Source: Paludibacteraceae bacterium (GTDB lineage Bacteria; Bacteroidota; Bacteroidia; Bacteroidales; Paludibacteraceae). From it: 17,599 nucleotides of DNA. The position numbers and the translations under genes were made by a program. Each line of letters begins with the position of its first letter. The stretch's first letter is position 1. The stretch lies in the NCBI GenBank assembly GCA_017646225.1, contig JAGCMZ010000098.1, positions 1 through 17,599 on the forward strand, read 5' to 3'. Below are positions 1-6,707 of the stretch, one piece after another. Below the pieces are notes generated by a model that ran no database searches, was not told the origin of the DNA, and saw only the letters and a program-made list of their open reading frames with translations.

Positions 1-194
1 AATTGAATGAATCGCAAGCTACTGCGGGCGATTGGGTGACTACCTTTAAATTCTTGGCAAACTACGTGTTTAGCGAGCGCATTAGTTTTAGCTTGTTCTA
101 CGATTTGCAAATGCGCAACCCTGTTGTTTCAACCTCTTATCCTACTACGATATCAGAGGTGGGTATCAGTGCTAAAGTACTGCTAACTCGCTAG
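1..194 (+). CDS. sprA: SprA C-terminal fragment, T9SS outer-membrane translocon (5' end outside window)
   Basis: The reading frame (codons beginning at base 3) enters from the left edge and stops at TAG 192-194, so only about 64 C-terminal residues are visible. They contain alternating polar and aromatic strands (FKFLANYVFSERISFSLFYD), then a piece reading NPVVSTSYPTT, then a final strand GISAKVLLTR. This is the pattern of the last beta-strands of SprA (Sov in Porphyromonas), the very large outer-membrane barrel through which T9SS cargo leaves the cell. Recognition rests on remembered family sequence and a short fragment, so the identity is probable rather than certain. The TTG at base 3 is not a start codon. 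A T9SS type A sorting domain in the gene at 8285-9631 agrees with an organism that has T9SS. Confidence 0.72.
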   Translation, partial: LNESQATAGDWVTTFKFLANYVFSERISFSLFYDLQMRNPVVSTSYPTTISEVGISAKVLLTR

Positions 195-275
195 TAGTTT
201 TGTTTTAAAATCCCGCGAAGAGCGTCAATCGAATTTTTAAATACTGAATAGTTATTTAACTTTTGTGGTTTTTTA

Positions 276-308
276 TTGCATGATTTTCAGGGAATTTTTG
301 TAACTTTG
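276..308 (+). promoter_or_regulatory. Probable Bacteroidota promoter of the oad operon
   Basis: TAACTTTG at 301-308 fits the Bacteroidota -7 consensus TAnnTTTG exactly. A TTG at 276-278 is a weak -33 element, 22 bases upstream, slightly longer than usual. Transcription would start near 313-316 and give a leader of about 105 nt before oadG. The spacer 195-419 is otherwise AT-rich, with no clear terminator for sprA. Confidence 0.45.
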
Positions 309-338
309 TTCCAAATTTGCATTTTTATGCAAGATAAA

Positions 339-359
339 TGTATATTTATACAATATACA
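339..359. promoter_or_regulatory. Palindrome in the oad leader, possible operator
   Basis: TGTATA (339-344), TT, TATACA (347-352) is a perfect 6+6 inverted repeat, followed one base later by a further TATACA (354-359). It lies about 30 bases downstream of the -7 box and about 60 bases before oadG. A regulator binding here could block early elongation. In AT-rich DNA such a palindrome can arise by chance, so the call is weak. Confidence 0.22.
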
Positions 360-419
360 ACGAAATCAAGCAAAAAATATAGCCGATATGTCGGAACGAA
401 ACAACAAAAAAATAACAAT

Positions 420-731
420 ATGAATCTTAATGTAATCTTATCGAGTGTGGCGCCAGTGGCTGATTTGTCAAATGGCGAAAAATTCATCGAGGCATTAATC
501 CTAATGGCAATTGGTATGGCAACCGTATTTGTTGTATTGCTGATTATCATCGGCATGGGGAAAGCGCTTATCGCTTTGGTGAATAAATTCTTCCCAGAGG
601 AAGTAAAACCTGTGGCTAAAGCTGCTCAAGCTGTACAGGCTGTAGACCAAAACATTCAAGAAGCCATTAATAAAGCCATTATGACCCTTAGTGGTGGCAA
701 ACAATCGGCTCAAAAAATAGAAAAATTATAA
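420..731 (+). CDS. oadG: Oxaloacetate decarboxylase gamma subunit (Na+ pump membrane anchor)
   Basis: This 103-residue protein has one strongly hydrophobic segment (about residues 25-47, ALILMAIGMATVFVVLLIII) followed by a charged, Ala/Gln/Lys-rich cytoplasmic tail. That is the size and layout of OadG, which assembles the alpha and beta subunits into the membrane complex. I chose ATG 420 because it puts the membrane segment about 25 residues from the N-terminus. The frame is open back to a TTG at 276, but that extension would overlap the predicted promoter. No strong Shine-Dalgarno sequence is present, only an A-rich stretch, which is usual in Bacteroidota. It is the first gene of oadGAB, and oadA starts 12 bases after the stop. 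The family is weakly conserved in sequence, so the call leans partly on position. Confidence 0.9.
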   Translation: MNLNVILSSVAPVADLSNGEKFIEALILMAIGMATVFVVLLIIIGMGKALIALVNKFFPEEVKPVAKAAQAVQAVDQNIQEAINKAIMTLSGGKQSAQKIEKL

Positions 732-743
732 AACCTTATAGCT

Positions 744-2591
744 ATGGCAAAGAAAAGACAAGTAAAATTTTCTCTATTATTTAGAGATATGTGGCAATCG
801 GCTGGTAAGTATGTACCCCGCGTTGACCAATTGGTAAAAGTAGCTCCTGCTATTGTAAAAATGGGATGCTTTGCCCGTGTTGAAACCAACGGTGGTGGTT
901 TTGAGCAAGTAAACCTATTGTACGGTGAAAACCCAAATAAAGCGGTTCGTGAGTGGACCAAACCTTTCCACGAAGCCGGTATTCAAACCCACATGTTAGA
1001 CCGTGCTCTTAACGGTTTGCGTATGAACCCTGTTCCTGCAGACGTACGTCAATTGTTCTACAAAGTAAAGAAAAAACAAGGTACCGACATTGCTCGTACT
1101 TTCTGTGGTTTGAACGATACCCGTAACATCATCCCTTCTATTAAATATGCACACGATGGTGGTATGATTTCGCAATGCTGCTTGTGCATCACTTTGTCGC
1201 CATTGCACACCGTAGAATACTACACTAAAATGGCTTTTGAATTGATCGAGGCAGGTGCTGACGAAATCTGTTTGAAAGACATGGCTGGTATTGGTCGTCC
1301 TGCATCGTTGGGCGAAATTGTAAAAAATATCAAGGCTAAATATCCTAACCTTCCTATTCAATACCACTCTCATGCAGGTCCTGGCTTTAGCATGGCTTCT
1401 ATCCTAGAAGTTTGTAAAGCTGGTTGCGATTACGTAGACGTAGGTATGGAACCTCTTTCGTGGGGTACTGGTCACGCAGACATCCTAGCGGTTCAAGCTA
1501 TGTTGAAAGATGCTGGCTTTGACGTTCCTGAAATTGACATGGAAGCTTACATGGAAGTTCGTACCCAAGTACAAGCCATGATGGACGATTTCTTGGGTTA
1601 CTACATTCCTGCTCGTAACCGTCAAATGAACTCGCTTTTGATTGGCCCAGGTCTTCCTGGCGGTATGATGGGTAGCTTGATGAACGACCTTAACGACGCG
1701 CTAGAAAGCTTGAACAAATATTTTGCTAAAAACGGCAAACCTGCTATGACCCAAGACCAAATGCTTATCAAGTTGTTCAACGAGGTAGCATACGTATGGC
1801 CTAAGATGGGTTATCCTCCATTGGTAACTCCATTTAGCCAATATGTTAAAAACATGGCTCAAATGAACGTAATCCAAATGGAAAAAGGCCGTGAACGTTG
1901 GAGCATGATTGCCGACGATATTTGGGATATGTTGTTGGGTAAATCGGGTCGCTTGCCTGGTCCTATTGCACCTGAATTGATTGAAAAAGCAAAACAACAA
2001 GGCCGCGAATTCTTTACTGGCAACCCACAAGATTCTTATCCAGATGCATTGGAAGGTTTCCGCAAAGAAATGGCAGAAAACGGTTGGGAACTAGGCGAAG
2101 ACGACGAAGAATTGTTCGAATTGGCTATGCACCCACAACAATACCGTTTGTACAAATCGGGCCAAGCTAAAGCCGACTTTGAAGCCGATTTGGCTAAGAA
2201 AAAAGCCGACAAGGCTGCTGCTGGTGGCGCTGCGCTACCTCAAACCGTTCAAGTAGATGTAAATGGCCAAATGTATGCTGTAACTGTAGGCGAAGCAGGT
2301 GCTATGCCTGTAGCTGCTGCTCAAGCTCCTGCTGCCGTAGCTGCTGGTGCTGGCGAAGGCAAAGAATTGGCTTCTCCACTAGAAGGTAAATTCTACTTGG
2401 TAAAAGCACAAGGTGAACCTGCTGTAAAAGTGGGCGATGTGGTAAAAGCTGGTCAAACCGTTTGCTACATCGAGGCGATGAAAACCTTTAACGCGATTGC
2501 TGCCGAATGCGACGGTGTTATTACCGAAATCTGCTTTAATGCAGGTGCTGCTGTTTCTGAAGATGATGTATTGATGAAAATCAAAGGATAA
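744..2591 (+). CDS. oadA: Oxaloacetate decarboxylase alpha subunit, biotin-carrying carboxyltransferase
   Basis: This 615-residue cytoplasmic subunit transfers CO2 from oxaloacetate to biotin. The N-terminal HMGL-like TIM barrel shows RDMWQSAG (residues 14-21), the catalytic lysine motif CLKDMAGIG (K178) and the metal-binding YHSHAGPG (H208, H210). A conserved carboxylase/OadA domain with WPKMGYPPLVTPFSQ follows. After an Ala/Lys-rich linker (about 490-545) comes a biotinyl domain with YIEAMKTFNAI. The biotinylated lysine is K580, 35 residues before the C-terminus as expected. Thr follows that lysine instead of the common Met, a variant I recall from Bacteroidales homologues. No ATP-grasp biotin carboxylase domain is present, so this is a decarboxylase subunit and not a whole pyruvate carboxylase. 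oadB begins 5 bases after the stop. Codon use is strongly biased (GGT, TTG, AAC), which suggests high expression. Confidence 0.95.
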   Translation: MAKKRQVKFSLLFRDMWQSAGKYVPRVDQLVKVAPAIVKMGCFARVETNGGGFEQVNLLYGENPNKAVREWTKPFHEAGIQTHMLDRALNGLRMNPVPADVRQLFYKVKKKQGTDIARTFCGLNDTRNIIPSIKYAHDGGMISQCCLCITLSPLHTVEYYTKMAFELIEAGADEICLKDMAGIGRPASLGEIVKNIKAKYPNLPIQYHSHAGPGFSMASILEVCKAGCDYVDVGMEPLSWGTGHADILAVQAMLKDAGFDVPEIDMEAYMEVRTQVQAMMDDFLGYYIPARNRQMNSLLIGPGLPGGMMGSLMNDLNDALESLNKYFAKNGKPAMTQDQMLIKLFNEVAYVWPKMGYPPLVTPFSQYVKNMAQMNVIQMEKGRERWSMIADDIWDMLLGKSGRLPGPIAPELIEKAKQQGREFFTGNPQDSYPDALEGFRKEMAENGWELGEDDEELFELAMHPQQYRLYKSGQAKADFEADLAKKKADKAAAGGAALPQTVQVDVNGQMYAVTVGEAGAMPVAAAQAPAAVAAGAGEGKELASPLEGKFYLVKAQGEPAVKVGDVVKAGQTVCYIEAMKTFNAIAAECDGVITEICFNAGAAVSEDDVLMKIKG

Positions 2592-2596
2592 GACTC

Positions 2597-3841
2597 ATGG
2601 AAGAAGTATTAAGAAATATATACGACATGACGGCGATTGGTAGCATTGCTGCCGATCCCCGTTTCCTTATCATGTACGCCTTGGCCTTTACCTTGTTGTA
2701 CTTAGGTATTAAAAAGGAATTTGAACCTTTGTTGTTGGTTCCTATTGCATTTGGTGTATTGATTGCTAACTTCCCTGGAGGTGGTATGGGTGTGTTAGGT
2801 GCCGATGGTGAGGGTATGGTTCAATACATGAAAGACGGTGTAATGGTAGCTAAAAACGTGTACGAAATGTCGCTACCCGAAATTGCACACGACTTAGGCA
2901 TTATGAACCTTATTTACTACGCATTGATTAAATCGGGTTTGCTACCTCCTATTATCTTTATGGGGGTAGGTGCGCTTACCGACTTTGGTCCTATGCTTCG
3001 CAACTTAAAACTAGCTATCTTTGGTGCGGGTGCACAATTTGGTATTTTTGCTGTGTTGTTGGTAGCATCGCAATTCTTTACCTTGCAAGAAGCTGGTTCG
3101 CTAGCTATTATTGGTGGAGCAGATGGTCCTACTGCTATCTTTACCACGCTTAAACTAGCTCCTCACTTGCTAGCACCTATTGCTATTGCAGCTTACTCTT
3201 ACATGGCTTTGGTACCTGTTATCATTCCATTGGTAGTAAAACTAACTTGCTCTAAAAAGGAATTGATGATTAATATGAAGGAACAAGATAAAAAATATCC
3301 TTCTAAAACCGAATTCAAGAACATGCGTGCCTTGAAAATCATCTTCCCAATCTTTGTAACTACCGTTGTAGCTATCATCGTGCCCGATGCTGTATCGCTA
3401 GTAGGTATGTTGATGTTTGGTAACTTGATTAAAGAAATTGGTGCCAATACCTCTCGTTTGTTCGAAACTGCATCAAATGGTATTATGAATGCCGCTACCA
3501 TCTTCTTAGGATTATCGGTAGGTGCAACCATGACCGTAGATGCATTCTTGAACTTCCAAACCCTAGGTATTGTAGCCGGTGGTTTCTTGGCCTTTGGTTT
3601 CTCTATCTTTGGTGGTATTTTGTTGGTAAAAGTAATGAACTTGTTCAGCAAAAAGAAAATCAATCCATTGGTGGGTGCAACTGGTCTAAGTGCCGTGCCT
3701 ATGGCATCGCGTGTAGCCAACGATATTGCCCTTAAATACGATCCAAAAAACCACGTGTTAAACTACTGTATGTCGTCTAACGTGGCGGGTGTAATTGGTT
3801 CGGCTGTTGCAGCGGGTATTCTAATATCGTTCTTAGGATAA
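2597..3841 (+). CDS. oadB: Oxaloacetate decarboxylase beta subunit, Na+-translocating decarboxylase
   Basis: This 414-residue multi-pass inner-membrane protein decarboxylates carboxybiotin on OadA and uses the energy to export Na+. Family signatures are visible in order: LTDFGPML (about 128-135), IIGGADGPTAIF with the essential aspartate at D176, the SVGATM segment, and NPLVGATGLSAVPMASRVAN near the end, which contains the conserved serine region of the sodium path. Length is close to that of typical OadB, and both ends look complete. The start ATG 2597 lies 5 bases after oadA, so translational coupling is likely. The order gamma-alpha-beta matches the classic oadGAB operon. A related pump such as methylmalonyl-CoA decarboxylase shares this beta type, but the HMGL-type alpha subunit next door favours oxaloacetate as substrate. 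Confidence 0.95.
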   Translation: MEEVLRNIYDMTAIGSIAADPRFLIMYALAFTLLYLGIKKEFEPLLLVPIAFGVLIANFPGGGMGVLGADGEGMVQYMKDGVMVAKNVYEMSLPEIAHDLGIMNLIYYALIKSGLLPPIIFMGVGALTDFGPMLRNLKLAIFGAGAQFGIFAVLLVASQFFTLQEAGSLAIIGGADGPTAIFTTLKLAPHLLAPIAIAAYSYMALVPVIIPLVVKLTCSKKELMINMKEQDKKYPSKTEFKNMRALKIIFPIFVTTVVAIIVPDAVSLVGMLMFGNLIKEIGANTSRLFETASNGIMNAATIFLGLSVGATMTVDAFLNFQTLGIVAGGFLAFGFSIFGGILLVKVMNLFSKKKINPLVGATGLSAVPMASRVANDIALKYDPKNHVLNYCMSSNVAGVIGSAVAAGILISFLG

Positions 3842-3887
3842 AATTCGATAAAAGATAAAGCAGAATCCTTTACACGTTATAATAATT

Positions 3888-3922
3888 AGAGTCGAATCCA
3901 CTAGGGTTCGACTCTTTTTTTT
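3888..3922 (+). terminator. Intrinsic terminator of the oad operon
   Basis: AGAGTCGAA (3888-3896) pairs with TTCGACTCT (3907-3915). The stem extends inward by TCC/GGG with one G-T pair, giving about 12 pairs around an ACTA tetraloop. A run of eight T (3915-3922) follows directly. It lies 46 bases after the oadB stop and separates the metabolic operon from the surface-protein operon. Confidence 0.93.
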
Positions 3923-3940
3923 ACACCTTGCCACCGTTAT

Positions 3941-3988
3941 TTTAACTTAATAAATTAAAACACAATGCAATCGTATAAATAAGTTAAA
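3941..3988. repeat. Inverted repeat upstream of the surface-operon promoter
   Basis: TTTAACTTA (3941-3949) and TAAGTTAAA (3980-3988) are perfect 9-base inverted copies separated by 30 bases. They end about 28 bases before the -33 element of the next promoter. This could be a regulator site or a transcript structure. The AT-rich context makes a chance match plausible. Confidence 0.25.
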
Positions 3989-4016
3989 AAAAACAATGGT
4001 TAAAGGCACCTGCTAT

Positions 4017-4048
4017 TTTGCAGTTTAAATAAAAATATTATACATTTG
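4017..4048 (+). promoter_or_regulatory. Strong-match Bacteroidota promoter of the four-gene surface operon
   Basis: TTTG at 4017-4020 and TACATTTG at 4041-4048 match the Bacteroidota -33 (TTTG) and -7 (TAnnTTTG) elements with a 20-base spacer, which is ideal. The predicted transcription start near 4053 leaves a leader of about 30 nt before the TTG start at 4086. No other convincing promoter is seen between 4086 and 9631. Confidence 0.75.
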
Positions 4049-4085
4049 CGCTCTCAAAAAAAGTATAACCTATAGATTCTTAATC

Positions 4086-6707
4086 TTGAAAAAACACGTT
4101 GTTATATTCCTGATTTGTGTATTGAGTTCATTTACTTCAATGAACGCTAATACATCCAACTACAACCTGCAGATATTAAAAGTCAATACTGAAAACTTTC
4201 CCGAAGTTATCTTTGTAGAATTTACTGTAACCGATTCTAACGGAAATTTTGTTGAGGGTCTCACCAAAGATGATTTTGTTATCAAAGATAACGGAACTTT
4301 TAAGTACGGGTGTAAACGCCTTATTCAAGATCTAACAGAACTATTATTACCCATTGATATTGTATTTTTAGTGGATAACAGCGGGAGTATGAGCGATGAA
4401 CAGGATAAGATTCAGAATGCTATACCCAAATTGTTAGAAGGTTTAAAAGACAAGGGCGATGTTCGGGTCGCATTGTGTAGATTTGGTCAGTCGGGCTACA
4501 CGTCTTACATTAATAATATATGGGGCACGATAGAAAAAACATCCTCTGGTTTTGCATTTTCTCCTTTACGTAATAAACATGATATAGACCTTTTTGTAAG
4601 TAATATATGGAGCAGAAATAAGGAAAATGGAAGTTATGAACCCTATTACAATGTACTACATTGGGCGGCTCTACAAGATTTTGGTTATCGCCCTAATGCA
4701 TTAAAGATTTTTATCTTATTAGGTGATGAGAAATATTTATACAGTAATAGTTATAATAGTCCATTAGACGAGCCAACTGTTGCGGAAACTCTATCTCAAT
4801 ACGGCATTCAGACTTTTGTTATTCAGACACCCTCTTATCGTAATGAATATGAACAAATAACTAATCAAACGGGTGGTACATTTTTGGATGTTACAAGCAA
4901 TAGTTACGACCCACTGCTAGAACATATCTCTAATAAAATAAAAGGGCGCTACATTCTTCGCTATTGTTTAGAGACCGATAGTATATACGATATTTGCAAG
5001 GATGTAAGAACAAGCAATATATCTTATAATGATAAAACTGCCTATCGTCCTTACCGACCTATTAAATCGGCTACGCTGACACGTTCAGAAAGCACACAAC
5101 AGCTAGATACGACGTCGATTGATGCCAATAAACCAGTTGACCTGTCTGTTTTGGTTACAGAAAACGGCAATCAAATAGATTCGGTTTCATTGTACTTTCG
5201 TTCATCATTAAGTAGCGTTTTTAAGAAAATAACTATTAATGAGTATTCCCGACAAGCCAATGGTCAATTACTCTATACTTTTAGTATACCTGCAGACGAA
5301 GTAGTAGGAACTAGCATTTATTACTATTTTGAAGCCGAAACAAGCATTACTTTTAATCAAATAAAATCGGATGCTAAGGTAACCTCGCCTGCTTATACTC
5401 ACAATCTTTTTACTTGGAATATAGCCATCACTCCCAATAAGACACCCGTAATTTCTCAAGTTCAGCACGAAATGGCCATCCTGTGTCGATCATTAGCTTT
5501 CAATGCCACCGTTACAGGAGAGGATATACAAGCGGTAAAATTAAATTATCGCATTGCTAATATATCGTCAGAATTCAGAGAGGTAGCCATGTATGCACAA
5601 GCAGGTAGCAATCGCTACGAAGCATCACTATCTGCCGAAACAAGTGCCGATATTGCCATTGAATATTTTGTTGTAGCAACCAATCAGCAAGGTTTGCAAG
5701 CTCATTATGGCAGTTCCAGTGCACCTATTCTTCTAAACATAGACACCCAATCTACCCTTTCAAAACAAGGACCAATGGAAATTGTTATTCATGGTTTGGA
5801 TAGAATTACCATTGGTTGCAATCCCATAAGTAAACAAGATAGTATAGCGGCTTACTATAGTATGTCTTGTGGAGGGGCGGTACAAGATGTATTAGGAGCA
5901 GTTGCACATTGGGATAAATTATTGGGTGGTTTCCGTTTGGTTGTATATGGAAATAATTCAAACTATATTACCAAAAATGGTTTTGACGTAGGCGAGCCTT
6001 TGAAACTAAAGTTAATTCAAAATGGCATAGACTATGTACTAGAGAATCATCACATAGTTTATTCTCCCAATGCGCGCATAACCAACTTTCCACATATAGC
6101 CATAGGCCCACAGGAACCCATTGCTACGTTTATGCAAGGAACTAACATTATCAATAATGGTGCTGTAATAGATTTTGATGCATGCGAAAAAACAACTACC
6201 CAAAAAGTGGTACTAAAAAATACGGGTTGTGAAATGTTGTACATCAAAGATATGAGCATTAATAACCCACTCTTTACGGTGGCACCTTTAAAGGTCGATT
6301 CATTACTACCCGGCGAGCAAACAGAATTAGTTCTTTCATACCAGCCCGATATGGACGCTCATGCAACGTTAGAAGTTCATACCAACGTTCCTTCTGGACA
6401 CTATTATAATTTTTACCTTACGGGTAAAAGTTTAGTTGTTAGTCCATGCGCTACTATGCAAATGCAACCCACCAATCCCCAGTTCGGAGATAGCCTTACT
6501 TTTACATACGACCTACGTACACAAAAAGACGTAGAGGTATTGTTAAAACCAAGTTGTAGCAACGTGGTTGACTGGTCGCATACGTTTAACGGTGCTGTTG
6601 GTCCACAAAAGTTATCCATCAACAAAACATTGCCTGCAGGCAAATACAAGTTATCTTTTTATACTAAGGAGGACTTGTGCGAATATTTATTTGAAATAAC
6701 TCAATGA
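4086..6707 (+). CDS. Secreted von Willebrand A / Ig-like domain protein, unnamed
   Basis: This 873-residue exported protein appears to begin at TTG 4086, because only this start gives a full signal peptide (KKHVVIFLICVLSSFTSMNA). The next in-frame ATG (4140) would lose it, and no ATG is nearby upstream. Residues 28-70 form a beta-domain with a GLTKDDFVIKDNG motif, as seen in front of many vWA domains. The vWA domain (about 89-285) has the metal site DNSGS (D97, S99, S101) after FLV; the later strand reads FILLGDE (D214) where TDG is usual. Middle regions look like fibronectin/Ig sandwiches. Residues about 661-778 resemble an ASH/HYDIN-type domain (KNTGCEMLYI, LLPGEQTELVLSYQP). The last 90 residues are another beta-sandwich ending LPAGKYKLSFYTKEDLCEYL, shaped like a T9SS sorting domain but lacking its basic tail. 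First gene of the operon; likely binds ligands or partners at the surface. Exact role unknown. Confidence 0.85.
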   Translation: MKKHVVIFLICVLSSFTSMNANTSNYNLQILKVNTENFPEVIFVEFTVTDSNGNFVEGLTKDDFVIKDNGTFKYGCKRLIQDLTELLLPIDIVFLVDNSGSMSDEQDKIQNAIPKLLEGLKDKGDVRVALCRFGQSGYTSYINNIWGTIEKTSSGFAFSPLRNKHDIDLFVSNIWSRNKENGSYEPYYNVLHWAALQDFGYRPNALKIFILLGDEKYLYSNSYNSPLDEPTVAETLSQYGIQTFVIQTPSYRNEYEQITNQTGGTFLDVTSNSYDPLLEHISNKIKGRYILRYCLETDSIYDICKDVRTSNISYNDKTAYRPYRPIKSATLTRSESTQQLDTTSIDANKPVDLSVLVTENGNQIDSVSLYFRSSLSSVFKKITINEYSRQANGQLLYTFSIPADEVVGTSIYYYFEAETSITFNQIKSDAKVTSPAYTHNLFTWNIAITPNKTPVISQVQHEMAILCRSLAFNATVTGEDIQAVKLNYRIANISSEFREVAMYAQAGSNRYEASLSAETSADIAIEYFVVATNQQGLQAHYGSSSAPILLNIDTQSTLSKQGPMEIVIHGLDRITIGCNPISKQDSIAAYYSMSCGGAVQDVLGAVAHWDKLLGGFRLVVYGNNSNYITKNGFDVGEPLKLKLIQNGIDYVLENHHIVYSPNARITNFPHIAIGPQEPIATFMQGTNIINNGAVIDFDACEKTTTQKVVLKNTGCEMLYIKDMSINNPLFTVAPLKVDSLLPGEQTELVLSYQPDMDAHATLEVHTNVPSGHYYNFYLTGKSLVVSPCATMQMQPTNPQFGDSLTFTYDLRTQKDVEVLLKPSCSNVVDWSHTFNGAVGPQKLSINKTLPAGKYKLSFYTKEDLCEYLFEITQ

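Noticed and set aside
383..394. CCGA-TATG-TCGG mini-hairpin before oadG
   Set aside because: Only four pairs with a four-base loop; too weak to call a riboswitch, attenuator or operator.
276..419. N-terminal extension of oadG to a TTG at 276
   Set aside because: It would add 48 residues unlike the OadG family and would include the predicted promoter; ATG 420 gives the normal layout.
195..419. tRNA, small RNA or intrinsic terminator after sprA
   Set aside because: No cloverleaf, no stable GC-rich stem followed by a T run; only AT-rich sequence with the promoter and a palindrome.
744..2591. Pyruvate carboxylase subunit B as the identity of the alpha gene
   Set aside because: The domains are shared, but the adjacent gamma and beta membrane subunits and the absence of a biotin carboxylase gene point to the Na+-pumping decarboxylase.
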